Below, one piece after another: positions 42,819-51,217 of a stretch of 64,000 nt of DNA. Positions within the stretch are counted from its first letter, which is position 1, and every line of letters starts with the position of its first letter. Origin of the DNA: JANRKF01 sp964518725. GTDB taxonomy: Bacteria; Pseudomonadota; Alphaproteobacteria; Rickettsiales; SXRF01. The notes beneath the pieces are model-generated. The model did not search any database. It worked only from the letters and a program-made list of their open reading frames with translations, and was not told the DNA's origin. Location: contig CAZFKP010000015.1 in assembly GCA_964518725.1 (NCBI GenBank), positions 1 to 64,000 on the forward strand, given 5' to 3'. A program made the position numbers and the translations under genes.

Positions 42819-43576
42819 TTCCTTAATTCAATATATTTTGCAATCCGGATAAAACGGCCATAGGCATAGACCATGGAATAAGTAAATCCGCGCCAGCCAC
42901 GCAATATGTATAGCCTGAGGATGTAAGGTTTGAAAAACACCACCGGCACCTCGAACACCAGCCGCGTGCGGGCAAAGGCCATAGGTTTTTTCTGCATTTC
43001 CACAGCCTGGGCGGTAGAATAGTTGTTGAGCTTATCCAGCATATGGGCAAGCGAACGGAACGATTTATGCAGCACCGGATGCTGCAACAGCCCTGTTTCC
43101 CCTTCCCTCACCATCACCGTATCATGCACCGGGCTATCCGAAAATCGCGCTTTGTTTTTATCATAAAGCCTGAGGCAGTGATTAGTGTGGGCGAATGGCG
43201 CCAGCTTTCTTTCGCCCGGCAGCAAATCCCTTACCTTGAGGAAAAATCCTGTGAGTAACGGTGTGCCGTGCGAAAAAAGCGCGGCGATTTCGACGGCAAG
43301 CTCCGGCGTGACCACCTCGTCGGCATCAAGGTTCAGCAGCCAGTCATTCTTGCACTGCTCTTCACCAAAACGTTTTTGCAGGCCGTAGCCTTGCCACTCG
43401 TGCGAAAATACGCGGGCGCCGAGTGACTCCGATACCCGCACAGTCTCATCACTGCTGCCGCTATCAACCACAATAATTTCCGACACCCAATCTTTCACAC
43501 TCTTGATGGTGAACCCGATCCGATCCGCCTCATTGCGGGCGATGATGAAGCATGAGACGGGCAGGCGGTTAGTCAT
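42755..43576 (-). CDS. Family 2 glycosyltransferase, LPS core type
   Basis: The 273-residue protein is a GT-A glycosyltransferase of the WaaE/KdtX-like group. VSCFIIARNEADRIGFTIKS opens the nucleotide-binding fold, IIVVDSGSSDETV follows, and NLDADEVVTPEL provides the DxD-type metal site. HKSFRSLAHMLDKLNNYSTA and a basic membrane-associating C-terminus complete it. It probably adds a sugar to the LPS inner core at the cytoplasmic face of the inner membrane. It overlaps the ligase gene by 8 bases and forms a minus-strand pair with it. The Ser-rich end (ASNSSSSSISGNM) is encoded opposite gapR. Confidence 0.9.
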   Translation of the reverse strand: MTNRLPVSCFIIARNEADRIGFTIKSVKDWVSEIIVVDSGSSDETVRVSESLGARVFSHEWQGYGLQKRFGEEQCKNDWLLNLDADEVVTPELAVEIAALFSHGTPLLTGFFLKVRDLLPGERKLAPFAHTNHCLRLYDKNKARFSDSPVHDTVMVREGETGLLQHPVLHKSFRSLAHMLDKLNNYSTAQAVEMQKKPMAFARTRLVFEVPVVFFKPYILRLYILRGWRGFTYSMVYAYGRFIRIAKYIELRNQAASNSSSSSISGNMPSARR

Positions 43577-44795
43577 GGGATGTCCGCTTGTCCCGCAGGT
43601 TGACAGCCATCAGCATGCCAATCGGCATCCAGAAAATAATCCAGAACGGCCCGGCATTACGAATGACGCGGTTTTGATCCGTGATACCCACGCAAAGCGC
43701 GTGCAACAAGAGTGCAGTAGCAAGAAAATACATATATTTCCCCTTATTGTCTTGAGGGGGAGAGCGATAAATACTCAGGCATAAAACGGTAAACAGGTAG
43801 AGTGCAGCCGGAATACCTGCATAAAACGCCGTTGAAAGATAGATATTATGCGGGTTGTCCCTATTCTGCGCCCCGATTTCTGCCGGTGTTTCCAGATTGG
43901 CGCTCCACCCATAACCAAACCATGGGTGAGCAATAATTTTCTCAAGCGTTTGTTTCCATATCTCGATTCTAAATGACAGCCCACGAGCAAGCATACGGTC
44001 ATAACGCTGCATCAGCATGTCGTGAATGGTCGGATTATAGATCGATACGCACACAATAACCGCGAGCAGGATAATAGAAATCAACAGGGTTTTCTTTGAT
44101 TTTACGGCGCTGATGGCCAGCCAGCCAAACGCAACCAACAAATACATAATCGTGCTAACCCGGGTTTCCATCAAAATCAGCATGTAACCGATCAAACAAA
44201 ACACCATCACATAGAACGGTTTTAGTTTTTTGGTTGTAGTCGTTTCATAAAGATACAGAATAATCATCGCCGCCATTGTGTACATGTAGGCTGCAACGGT
44301 CGGGATATTGGCGCGACCAATCGGGATAAGCCGCAAATTCTGGTATTTTCCATGATAATTGTACAGGATAAGCGATACGATCGCGCACGCCAACACAGCC
44401 AACACCAAGAAATTAAAGAACCGGACGAGATGTTTTTCTTCGATGTATGCAAAATAGATAATGGTGCCGATCAGGAAGGCGACAATCGCCAGTACATGGT
44501 TGATCGTTTTCGCAAATTGTACCGCGCCGTCATTAATAAAAATGGCGTGGATCATGACGTAAATAAAAAAGACAGAATAAGCACGCAAAAGCGGCTGGCG
44601 CGCAATGACCGTAATGCGATCCTTGTGCTGAAATCCATAGTACAGCGAAGCTGGCAAAAGAAGCCCATAAAATGCGAGCGTAGTAAAAAATCCACCCGTT
44701 ACGGTATATTGCACCAGGATAAACAGTTCATAGGCAATAAAAAAAAGCGGTAGCTTCAGATGCTCTCTTACTTTACTTTGCAGTGATTCTGGCAT
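43569..44795 (-). CDS. O-antigen ligase-family membrane protein
   Basis: The 408-residue protein has about ten membrane helices and a large periplasmic loop before the last three. That loop contains SFRIEIWKQTLEKIIAHPWF then GYGWSANLETPAE and NPHNIYLSTAFYAGIPAALY, the R-x(3)-W...HPWFGxG...HNxYL pattern of the Wzy_C/WaaL family. It would join O-antigen or another glycan to lipid A-core in the periplasm, though polymerases share the motif. The early helices are unusually A/T-rich in codon use compared with neighbouring genes, common for O-antigen loci. It is followed by the overlapping family 2 glycosyltransferase. Confidence 0.88.
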   Translation of the reverse strand: MPESLQSKVREHLKLPLFFIAYELFILVQYTVTGGFFTTLAFYGLLLPASLYYGFQHKDRITVIARQPLLRAYSVFFIYVMIHAIFINDGAVQFAKTINHVLAIVAFLIGTIIYFAYIEEKHLVRFFNFLVLAVLACAIVSLILYNYHGKYQNLRLIPIGRANIPTVAAYMYTMAAMIILYLYETTTTKKLKPFYVMVFCLIGYMLILMETRVSTIMYLLVAFGWLAISAVKSKKTLLISIILLAVIVCVSIYNPTIHDMLMQRYDRMLARGLSFRIEIWKQTLEKIIAHPWFGYGWSANLETPAEIGAQNRDNPHNIYLSTAFYAGIPAALYLFTVLCLSIYRSPPQDNKGKYMYFLATALLLHALCVGITDQNRVIRNAGPFWIIFWMPIGMLMAVNLRDKRTSHD

Positions 44796-44903
44796 GGCGT
44801 AAAATATCTATAAGCGTTGTGGGAACAAAGGCATTTTTAGCAGATTGGCAATGAAGAATATACAGCACTTTCAACCAATACAATTACAACGGAAATAAAT
44901 CCA

Positions 44904-45944
44904 ATGCATATTGTAAATGTTATGTTGGCCAAAGGCGGCGGCGGCATCGAGCAGGCGGTATTGGATTATTGCGAAGGCCTGCGCGGCCTTGGCCACCGCG
45001 TAACCGCCATCGTCTATCCCGGCTCATGGGCAGAGAGCCAATTGCAAGGTCGTGAGATTTCAACTGTGGCGCTGCGTAATTTCGGCGAATATGATCCGTT
45101 TGCCCGGCTACGCATGAAGCGTGCGTTGCTGGAATTGGCTCCCGATGTTGTGATTACACATGCCAACCGCGCCACGGGAATCTGCCTGCGCGCACTCAAG
45201 AAACGCCCATTCCCGTTGGTAGGTGTGGTGCATAATTATTCTACCCGGCGCTACAATGCCATGGATGCCGTGTTTACCACGACCTACGACCTCATCGCCA
45301 CACTGGTTGGGCAAGGCATTCCTGAGGAGCGAATTTTCCATATTCCAAATATGGTCAAGGTGAGCGAATTGCCGCTGCGCCAACCGCGCCGTAGCCCACC
45401 GGTGATCGGCGCCATGGGGCGTTTTGTGAAGAAAAAAGGATTTGATGTTTACATCGAAGCGCTGGCGCTGCTGAAGGCGCGGGGGTTTATCTTTAAGGCC
45501 GTCCTCGGCGGCACAGGCGAAGAAGATGCCGCCCTGCGCGCGCTCGCGGTGGCCAAAGGACTTGGCACACAGCTCACTTTTTCCGGCTGGGTGGATGACC
45601 GCAGGAAATTTTATACTGGCATTGATATTTTCTGCCTGCCTTCATTGCATGAGCCGTTCGGCATTGTGTTGCTGGAGGCATTCGCCCATGGTGCGCCGAT
45701 CATTTCAACCGATAGCGAAGGACCGAAAGATATCATCACCCCCAATTATGACGCCATCCTGGTGGCAAAAGGGGATGCCGAGCAGCTCGCCCGCGCCATG
45801 GAGCAGTTGCTGAAAGACGCCCCCCTGTGCGACAAGCTGGCTGCGAACGGCTTTGCCAAGGTAAAAACGCGATACAGCCTCGATGTGGTTTCCACCCAGA
45901 TTGAAACCGCCCTAACCCAGATCATTCGCTACCATAGAGTATAA
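44904..45944 (+). CDS. Family 4 glycosyltransferase
   Basis: The 346-residue protein begins MHIVNVMLAKGGGGIEQAVL, the GT-B N-terminal loop with the Gly-rich acceptor motif. The C-terminal domain has VIGAMGRFVKKKGFDVYIEA, GGTGEEDAALRALA, FSGWVDDRRKFY and EPFGIVLLEAFAHGAPIIST, the E-x7-E nucleotide-sugar site of family 4. It likely adds a sugar from a nucleotide donor during LPS core or O-antigen synthesis in the cytoplasm. It is divergent from the ligase gene with a 108-base spacer. Confidence 0.92.
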   Translation: MHIVNVMLAKGGGGIEQAVLDYCEGLRGLGHRVTAIVYPGSWAESQLQGREISTVALRNFGEYDPFARLRMKRALLELAPDVVITHANRATGICLRALKKRPFPLVGVVHNYSTRRYNAMDAVFTTTYDLIATLVGQGIPEERIFHIPNMVKVSELPLRQPRRSPPVIGAMGRFVKKKGFDVYIEALALLKARGFIFKAVLGGTGEEDAALRALAVAKGLGTQLTFSGWVDDRRKFYTGIDIFCLPSLHEPFGIVLLEAFAHGAPIISTDSEGPKDIITPNYDAILVAKGDAEQLARAMEQLLKDAPLCDKLAANGFAKVKTRYSLDVVSTQIETALTQIIRYHRV

Positions 45945-45997
45945 CCTATTATTATATAATAATTATCACAAATATTAATCCTGTTATTAGGTATAAT

Positions 45998-47908
45998 TTA
46001 ATGCGCCCTGAGATCACTTGCCGAGTGGTTCATGTCCGTTTCTATCCCTTTCCCCAGGCTGAACCTGAGTGCATTGGCGATGGCGAGCAGGTCGATACAT
46101 TCCTGAAACAATGCGGCTTGCACCGGGCTGATATACCCAGCCGCTGCAAAGCACATACCGATAAGCGACAGCACGATCCCACCCACGGCGCTCTGTAGGG
46201 CGATGCGGCGCAGCCTGATACTGATGTGCAACAACTCGTCAACCTTGGTGAGTGAGTTCTCCATGATGACCACGCCTGCTGCCTCAGCAGTAACACTGCT
46301 GTGTTGACCGAAAGCAATGCCGACAGTGGCGGAGGCCAGTGCAGGCGCATCGTTAATACCGTCCCCCATAAACAATGTGGGGGCTTTTGCCGTTTCCCCT
46401 CGCACTATCGCCACTTTCTGCTCGGGATTTTGTGAGGCCAGCGTTTCTTCAATATCAAGCAACTTGGCAAGGTAGGTGACCTCCGATTCGCGGTCACCAG
46501 ATACCAGCATCACCTTGTTGAACTGGTGGGAAGGCGCAAGATGGCCAATGAAGGATTTCCCATCGGCGCGTGGCGCATCGCGGAAACGAAACGTCGCGGC
46601 ATAGGTGCCATCCATCATGATAATACACTCCAGCCCCGCGGCCGTCGGCGGCAACATCGCGGCAATGTCTGGACTGGTTTGTAAAAGCTTCCTGCGATGG
46701 GTAACGCGAACTTCGTGCGTATCCACTACGCCGGTAAGCCCCTGCCCTGGCTTTTCCGAAATGCTTTCTGCATTAATCAAAGGTAGTTTTGCCGCAGCAG
46801 CAGCCTGCAAGATCGCACTTGCTAAGGGGTGTTTTGAATAGGATTCAAGGCTCGCCGTGCGTTGCAGGATTTTGTTTTTATCCATCCCATCGGCAGGTAG
46901 AATTTCGATAAGCTCAGGTTTGCCATAGGTCAGCGTTCCGGTTTTATCAAAGATCGCCGTGCGGCACGTAGGCAGCCGTTCCAATACCGCAGGATCCTTG
47001 ATGATGATGCCCAGCCTCGCCGCCATCGAAATAGCACCAATGATGGTCACGGGAATCGCAATAATCAGCGGACACGGCGTGGCAATCATCAGCACCGAAA
47101 GAAAGCGCAGCGCATCCCCCGTCACAATCCACACCGCCCCCGACGCGATAAGCGCAAAGAGCGCAAATGCTCCCCCCAGCTGATCGCCCAAACGCCTGAG
47201 TCGCGGGCGCTTCTGCTCTGCCTCCTGCATAACGCCCATGATTTGTGCATAACGCGAATCATGCGCGAGTTTTTCAGCCCGGATGGTAAGCACCGCATCG
47301 CCATTTATCGCCCCAGAAAGTACTGCCGCACCGGGGGCTTTCGAAACACGGTAAGGCTCACCTGTGAGATACGATTCGTCCATCGAGCCATGCCCCTCGA
47401 TCACGTTGCCATCCACCGGCGCAGTTTCATGCGGAAAGACCACGATTTCATCGCCAATGCTAATATCGGCGAGGGCAATTTCCTCTATCTTCCCGGCGCG
47501 TCTGCGATGGGCTGACGATGGCATGCGATCCGACAACGCACGCAGTGCCGAGGAAGCCTTCCGCAGCGCATACATCTCCAGCGCCTGCCCTCCCGAAAGC
47601 ATAATAATAATGAGAACAGCCGCCAGATGCTGACCAAGCAATGTCGCTGCTAGCAACGTGATGACACCCAGAAAATCGGCGCCAACATCGCCCTTTGAAA
47701 GTTTACTAATAATCTGCACCAGTAGCGGTATACCGCCCAAAACAATCACCATCAGCAAGGGGGTATCTGCCGCCGCGATATTGGCGATATCGGGTAGGTT
47801 TGCCTCACCGAGTGTAAAATAGAGCCCAATCGAGGCAAGGCTCGCAACCACTAGCCGGATATGCCAGCGGGAGGCAGACGGAAGCGATTGATGCAATTCA
47901 TTATCCAT
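45998..47908 (-). CDS. Heavy-metal-translocating P-type ATPase
   Basis: The 636-residue protein has the P1B ATPase core: actuator loop SYLTGEPYRVSKAPG, phosphorylation site FDKTGTLTYGKPE, the P1B-specific SKHPLASAI, hinge GDGINDAPALASATVGIAFG, and six or more membrane helices. The metal-site helix reads IATPCPLIIAIP, a TPC variant rather than CPC. There is no N-terminal metal-binding (HMA) domain and the soluble N-terminus is only about 17 residues. Metal specificity cannot be assigned; the TPC/SPC class is often linked to zinc, cadmium, cobalt or iron. It is a lone gene with no visible metal-responsive regulator next to it. Confidence 0.9.
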   Translation of the reverse strand: MDNELHQSLPSASRWHIRLVVASLASIGLYFTLGEANLPDIANIAAADTPLLMVIVLGGIPLLVQIISKLSKGDVGADFLGVITLLAATLLGQHLAAVLIIIMLSGGQALEMYALRKASSALRALSDRMPSSAHRRRAGKIEEIALADISIGDEIVVFPHETAPVDGNVIEGHGSMDESYLTGEPYRVSKAPGAAVLSGAINGDAVLTIRAEKLAHDSRYAQIMGVMQEAEQKRPRLRRLGDQLGGAFALFALIASGAVWIVTGDALRFLSVLMIATPCPLIIAIPVTIIGAISMAARLGIIIKDPAVLERLPTCRTAIFDKTGTLTYGKPELIEILPADGMDKNKILQRTASLESYSKHPLASAILQAAAAAKLPLINAESISEKPGQGLTGVVDTHEVRVTHRRKLLQTSPDIAAMLPPTAAGLECIIMMDGTYAATFRFRDAPRADGKSFIGHLAPSHQFNKVMLVSGDRESEVTYLAKLLDIEETLASQNPEQKVAIVRGETAKAPTLFMGDGINDAPALASATVGIAFGQHSSVTAEAAGVVIMENSLTKVDELLHISIRLRRIALQSAVGGIVLSLIGMCFAAAGYISPVQAALFQECIDLLAIANALRFSLGKGIETDMNHSASDLRAH

Positions 47909-47970
47909 GCGCCTATTGTGCAGTATTCAAGTCCTAAAGCGAGGATAATTTGAGGCTTGTTTAGAAAGCG

Positions 47971-48047
47971 TGGCGTGCCCGGAGGGAGTCGAACCCCCGA
48001 CCTGGAGCTTAGAAGGCTCCCGCTCTATCCAACTGAGCTACGGGCAC
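47971..48047 (-). tRNA. tRNA-Arg (anticodon TCT)
   Basis: A 77-base cloverleaf with encoded CCA on the minus strand: acceptor GTGCCCG/CGGGCAC, D arm GCTC-GAGC, anticodon stem GGAGC/GCTCC with loop CTTCTAA giving TCT, and T arm GGGGG-TTCGACT-CCCTC. It reads AGA codons. It is divergent from tRNA-Val across a 109-base spacer that must contain both promoters. Confidence 0.96.
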
Positions 48048-48156
48048 ATAACAGTTAGTTATTGACAGCTTGCGCCTATCTACACTAACAACCAACCACC
48101 AACAACTGGTTAATGCTTGGCTATTGTCGGTTCCAGGCGTTGTTGGCTTATTGTGG

Positions 48157-48233
48157 GGGCGGTTAGCTCAGCTGGTTAGAGCGCCACGTTGACATCGTGG
48201 AGGTCGATGGTTCGAGTCCATTACCGCCCACCA
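48157..48233 (+). tRNA. tRNA-Val (anticodon GAC)
   Basis: A 77-base cloverleaf with encoded CCA: acceptor GGGCGGT/ACCGCCC, D arm GCTC-GAGC, anticodon stem CCACG/CGTGG with loop TTGACAT giving GAC, and T arm GATGG-TTCGAGT-CCATT. TTGTCG with CTTATT 17 bases on is a weak candidate promoter just upstream. Confidence 0.96.
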
Positions 48234-48304
48234 TTCCCAAATTTTAGAACTAAATTACCCCACATATATCACTCGGCGCTAACACCGTTTTCAGACAAGC
48301 AGGC

Positions 48305-48335
48305 AAACAAAAGGCTGCACCCGCAGGGTGCAGCC
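48305..48335 (-). terminator. Rho-independent terminator of a truncated SDR gene
   Basis: GGCTGCACCC (48313-48322) and GGGTGCAGCC (48326-48335) form a perfect 10-bp stem with a 3-base loop. On the minus strand it is followed by TTTTGTTTG. It lies about 20 bases after the stop of the SDR fragment, whose gene it must once have served. Confidence 0.85.
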
Positions 48336-48354
48336 CTCGTAGTCTATGCCGCCG

Positions 48355-48468
48355 CTAGAGGCTTTGGCCGCCGGAAACTTCAATGCGCTGCGCATTGATC
48401 CAGCCTGCACCATCATCGAGGATAGCCGCGACCGCGCCGCCAATATCGGCGGGAAGACCGACACGGCC
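48355..48468 (-). pseudogene. C-terminal fragment of a short-chain dehydrogenase
   Basis: Read on the minus strand, 37 codons up to a TAG stop give GRVGLPADIGGAVAAI, then GAGWINAQRIEVSGGQSL. This is the unmistakable C-terminal end of an SDR oxidoreductase (G-R-x-G-x-P-x-D-I, then W-I-x-A/G-Q-x-I-x-V-x-GG). The frame is cut off upstream by a stop inside the palindromic element at 48470-48553, and no Rossmann-fold part is found nearby. The rest of the gene was lost, so this is a relic. Confidence 0.8.
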
Positions 48469-48469
48469 A

Positions 48470-48553
48470 CCCTAACGGATTCGAACAAACTATTCGCACG
48501 CTGTATTTCTTCGAGAAGTTTGCTCGAACGTTCTGAATACGCTCCGTTAGGGA
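48470..48553. repeat. 84-bp palindromic element
   Basis: The ends are perfect inverted repeats CCCTAACGGA and TCCGTTAGGG. Internal arms TTCGAACAAACT and AGTTTGCTCGAA are also inverted. The element lies exactly at the break of the SDR fragment. It differs in sequence from the palindromes at 5590 and 8683. No copy was noticed elsewhere in the window. Confidence 0.75.
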
Positions 48554-48572
48554 CCACCATTTCCCGCGGAAT

Positions 48573-48824
48573 TCAAAGCTTTCTTGACGTGCCGCTTGTG
48601 ATTGATTGCGGCAAGCCGTGATGGGGGTTGGCAGGCGCCGCATCGGCAAACTGGATAATGGTCGGTGGCGGCGACGGTGCGGCGTTGGCTGGCGGCACAA
48701 CGATACTCGGGCGTGGCTGATTCATACCCGGTTGGCGCGGCGTAAACATCGGAAGTCTCGGTGCGGTGATTTCTCCCTTGGGAGCGGCGGGTGACGGCGG
48801 CAATATGGGCGGTTTCTCAGTCAT
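48573..48824 (-). CDS. Short proline-rich protein, possibly truncated
   Basis: An 83-residue frame starts MTEKPPILPPSPAAPKGEIT, its ATG overlapping the ogt stop (ATGA), which supports real translation coupled to ogt. The sequence is Pro- and Ala-rich and likely disordered; no domain or signal peptide is visible. It ends (SITSGTSRKL) about 20 bases from the palindromic element at the recombination scar, so the original protein may have been longer. Function unknown; it could also be a chance frame. Confidence 0.45.
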   Translation of the reverse strand: MTEKPPILPPSPAAPKGEITAPRLPMFTPRQPGMNQPRPSIVVPPANAAPSPPPTIIQFADAAPANPHHGLPQSITSGTSRKL

Positions 48825-49300
48825 TGCTGTTCCAGTTTCAGCAGCCATTCCTTGCGTTTTAGGCCACCGCCATAGCCGACCAGCGCACCATCGGCGCCGA
48901 TCACGCGATGGCACGGAATGATGATGGAAATCGGGTTGCGGTTATTGGCCATGCCTACCGCCCGTGCTTTCTTCGCATCGCCCATGCGCGCCGCCTGTTC
49001 GCCGTAGCTGTTGGTACGCCCATAAGGGATTTTCTGTAGCGCCCGCCAGGCATTGATCTGGAACACCGTTCCCTTCAACTCAATCGGCAGGTCAAACGCC
49101 GTGCGTTTTCCGGTGAAATATTCGGCGAGTTGTGCCTCGGTCTTAAGCAGCAGCGGATGGCTCGACGATGGTACACATTCATCGTTGAGCGCCGGATGGT
49201 TTTCTTTGCCGCCATCAAAGCCAACATACCGCAAGCCTTTATCGGAGACGACCAGTTTTAGTTTTCCAACCGGTGATGCCATGGTTTTCTCGTAGAGCAT
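48821..49300 (-). CDS. ogt: Methylated-DNA-protein-cysteine methyltransferase
   Basis: Ogt repairs O6-methylguanine by transferring the methyl group irreversibly to its own cysteine. The 159-residue protein lacks the AraC-like Ada domain. The acceptor motif IIIPCHRVIGADGALVGYGG is intact, preceded by the DNA-binding helix TVFQINAWRALQKIPYGRTN and the arginine-finger segment ARAVGMANNRNP. It lies 9 bases downstream of fliP on the same strand, so it may be read from the flagellar message. Confidence 0.95.
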   Translation of the reverse strand: MLYEKTMASPVGKLKLVVSDKGLRYVGFDGGKENHPALNDECVPSSSHPLLLKTEAQLAEYFTGKRTAFDLPIELKGTVFQINAWRALQKIPYGRTNSYGEQAARMGDAKKARAVGMANNRNPISIIIPCHRVIGADGALVGYGGGLKRKEWLLKLEQQ

Positions 49301-49309
49301 AAAATCCCC

Positions 49310-50077
49310 CTAGACGGTTCCAAAACTCTTTATCAGACTGCCACAGAGCATGTACCAGCCGTCAATGAGCACAAAAAAGATAATCTTGAATGGTAGGGAA
49401 ATAACAATCGGCGGCAGCATCATCATCCCCATCGCCATCAGGATGGAGGCGACCAGCATGTCGATGATAATAAACGGTACGAAAATCAGGAACCCAATCT
49501 CAAACGCGCGTTTCAGCTCGCTAATCATGAAGCCGGGAATAAGCACGCGGTATGGTGTTTCCTCCGGTTCCTTGATGACCAACCCTGGCGACATATCGAC
49601 AAATAACTTCAAATCCTTGTCACGCACATGCGTCAGCATGAAATTATGAAACGGCTCTCCGATTTTCTCGAGCGCTTCTTTTGCTTCTATTTTCTCCTCG
49701 ATCAGCGGCTGCACACCATTGTCATAAGCCTTCTCAAAGGCAGGCGCCATGATGAAAAAGGTGAGGAACAGTGCTAACGAAATCAGCACCTGGTTCGGTG
49801 GCGTCTGCTGCAGACCCATGGCACTCCGCAGGAACGAAAACACAATCACGATCCGCATGAACGAGGTCATCATCACCAGAATCGACGGAGCAAGGCTGAT
49901 AACGGTGATGACGGCAATGAGCTGGATCAGCTTGCCGGAAGCGGTAGCACTGCTTGTATCGCCGAGGTTGATGTTCATCGACTGGGCGAAGGCGGGCGCT
50001 GCACACAACGCGACCCCGGCAAACACCACGCCCCATGCCAACATACCGATGGGTTTTTTTATCTGGTGGTTAGGCAT
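49310..50077 (-). CDS. fliP: Flagellar export gate protein FliP
   Basis: FliP is a core membrane subunit of the flagellar type III export gate. The 255-residue protein has a cleavable signal (about 1-31, ending APAFA), which is characteristic of FliP. The large periplasmic loop and the final helices follow: MMTSFMRIVIVFSFLRSAMG, TPPNQVLISLALFLTFFIMA, PGFMISELKRAFEIGFLIFV and MMMLPPIVISLPFKIIFFVL. It overlaps fliO by 8 bases. Confidence 0.97.
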   Translation of the reverse strand: MPNHQIKKPIGMLAWGVVFAGVALCAAPAFAQSMNINLGDTSSATASGKLIQLIAVITVISLAPSILVMMTSFMRIVIVFSFLRSAMGLQQTPPNQVLISLALFLTFFIMAPAFEKAYDNGVQPLIEEKIEAKEALEKIGEPFHNFMLTHVRDKDLKLFVDMSPGLVIKEPEETPYRVLIPGFMISELKRAFEIGFLIFVPFIIIDMLVASILMAMGMMMLPPIVISLPFKIIFFVLIDGWYMLCGSLIKSFGTV

Positions 50078-50342
50078 GCGGCTCCTTTATGGTCTCTACG
50101 ACGATGTCGCCCTGTGGCGATAACAACAGTAAATGCTCCTGTCCGTCGCGTTTGACCAGCACTAGTTTGCGTCGTGCATCGAGCATCCTGCTTTCAATCA
50201 CCTGCAAGCGACCAACGCTACCAGCGGACAGCCACCCTGGTTTTTTTTGCGCCAGATAGCGCAGCCCAAGCGCGCACATGCCGATCAGCGCCAGGACGAC
50301 ACCGAAGGCCACGACGATACGAATGGGATCAACGACGTCCAT
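50070..50342 (-). CDS. fliO: Flagellar assembly protein FliO
   Basis: FliO helps assemble FliP rings. The 90-residue protein has a single N-terminal helix (about 8-27, IRIVVAFGVVLALIGMCALG). A soluble domain follows with GRLQVIESRMLDARRKLVLV and GQEHLLLLSPQGDIVVE, the typical FliO/SpoIIIAG-like strand pattern. It is adjacent to fliP and shares the terminal base of the upstream gene. Confidence 0.88.
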   Translation of the reverse strand: MDVVDPIRIVVAFGVVLALIGMCALGLRYLAQKKPGWLSAGSVGRLQVIESRMLDARRKLVLVKRDGQEHLLLLSPQGDIVVETIKEPHA

Positions 50343-50668
50343 TACTCGTCATCACGCTTGCCGAAATTATCACGGGAATCCGCCGTCTTGTAGGCAACGC
50401 TCGCGTTGCGATGCTTCGGAATATCCTGCAACCCAGCCTGCGCTTTCATCTCTTGTCCCAGCGCGTTCAGGCTCATCAGCAAATCCTGAAGCCGCGGCTC
50501 ATAGAGCTGCTGGTCACCTGCCGGCATCGTTTGAATCATGTCGCACAATGTCTCAATGGCGTTATCCAGACCGGCCATATCCAAATCATCCCCCGCAGCA
50601 ACGGCGGCGCGGCTGCTGGCAATATATTCTTCCATGTTACTGAAGAATGATCCCACGTGCTGGCTCAT
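50342..50668 (-). CDS. Small helical protein of the flagellar operon
   Basis: The 108-residue protein is predicted to be mainly helical: SFFSNMEEYIASSRAAVAAG, LDNAIETLCDMIQTMP and LQDLLMSLNALGQEMKAQAG. It has no signal or membrane segment and a charged tail. Size and helicity are compatible with a flagellar export chaperone of the FlgN type, but there is no specific motif, so this is speculation. It overlaps its neighbours by 1-4 bases on both sides (FlhB-like gene upstream, fliO downstream), which marks it as a genuine operon member. Confidence 0.75.
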   Translation of the reverse strand: MSQHVGSFFSNMEEYIASSRAAVAAGDDLDMAGLDNAIETLCDMIQTMPAGDQQLYEPRLQDLLMSLNALGQEMKAQAGLQDIPKHRNASVAYKTADSRDNFGKRDDE

Positions 50669-50946
50669 ACATTGGCTCCCTTGACCTTGTCGTTCGCACG
50701 ATACACATAGGCAAGTATTTCCGCAACGGCGGCGTAAGCTTCCAGCGGAATCGGGGTATCGATATCGAGCTTTTCGAGCATGTGGACGAGATCGCGATCT
50801 TGCCGGATTTCAATGTTGTAGCGCGTGGCCAGCTCGATAATCTGCTGTGCCATGTAACCTTTGCCCTTGGCAGCGATCACCGGTGCGTTGTGCTTCTCGC
50901 GCTCGTATTTCAACGCTACCGCAAGTTTATTCCTATCTGTTTCCAT
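50665..50946 (-). CDS. FlhB C-terminal-like protein (FhlB/EscU family)
   Basis: The protein (93 residues from METDRNKLAVALKYE; an ATG at 50955 is possible) corresponds to the cytoplasmic C-terminal domain of FlhB alone. HNAPVIAAKGKGYMAQQIIE, IEIRQDRDLVHMLEKLDI and IPLEAYAAVAEILAYVYRAN align with KAPIVVAKGQDLIALKIKE and YEAVAKIISYVYQL of full-length FlhB at 53652-54722. The autocleavage NPTH motif is lacking. Such stand-alone forms can substitute for the cleaved FlhB C-domain in other bacteria. It overlaps csrA by 14 bases. Confidence 0.88.
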   Translation of the reverse strand: METDRNKLAVALKYEREKHNAPVIAAKGKGYMAQQIIELATRYNIEIRQDRDLVHMLEKLDIDTPIPLEAYAAVAEILAYVYRANDKVKGANV

Positions 50947-51217
50947 CCGGTTCATCCTTGGGTTTTGGCGTATTGACCGGTTTCACGCCAAGCCCATCCA
51001 GATCGAAATCCATCTCAAAAAATTCGCTGTCCCCGGCTCCGGCCGCCGCAATGTTCTGTTCCATGATTTTCTCATGCAGCTCCTTACGTAGGATGCTTGC
51101 TTCCTTCGGAAATACAAAGCCAAGCTTAACTGACTTGCCGCGTACTTCCATGACGGTGAGCTCGATATTGTTATTGATGATAATCGACTCACCAATCTTC
51201 CTGGATAAATAAAGCAT
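50933..51217 (-). CDS. csrA: Carbon storage regulator CsrA with C-terminal extension
   Basis: CsrA binds GGA motifs in mRNA leaders, often repressing flagellin or other messages. The core is intact: MLYLSRKIGESIIINNNIEL, then RGKSVKLGFVFPKEASILRK and ELHEKI. The protein has 94 residues; about 35 extra residues (GAGDSEFFEMDFDLDGLGVK and a Pro/Lys tail) extend beyond the usual end and are acidic. It is the first gene of the minus-strand flagellar run csrA-fhlB-like-small protein-fliO-fliP, divergent from flgB across a 166-base AT-rich spacer that holds both promoters; I see no clear boxes there. Confidence 0.93.
   Translation of the reverse strand: MLYLSRKIGESIIINNNIELTVMEVRGKSVKLGFVFPKEASILRKELHEKIMEQNIAAAGAGDSEFFEMDFDLDGLGVKPVNTPKPKDEPDGNR

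Noticed and set aside
48291..48621. Open frames of about 90 codons on both strands
   Set aside because: They cross the palindromic element and the terminator; the only family-like sequence there is the short SDR C-terminus in a different frame.
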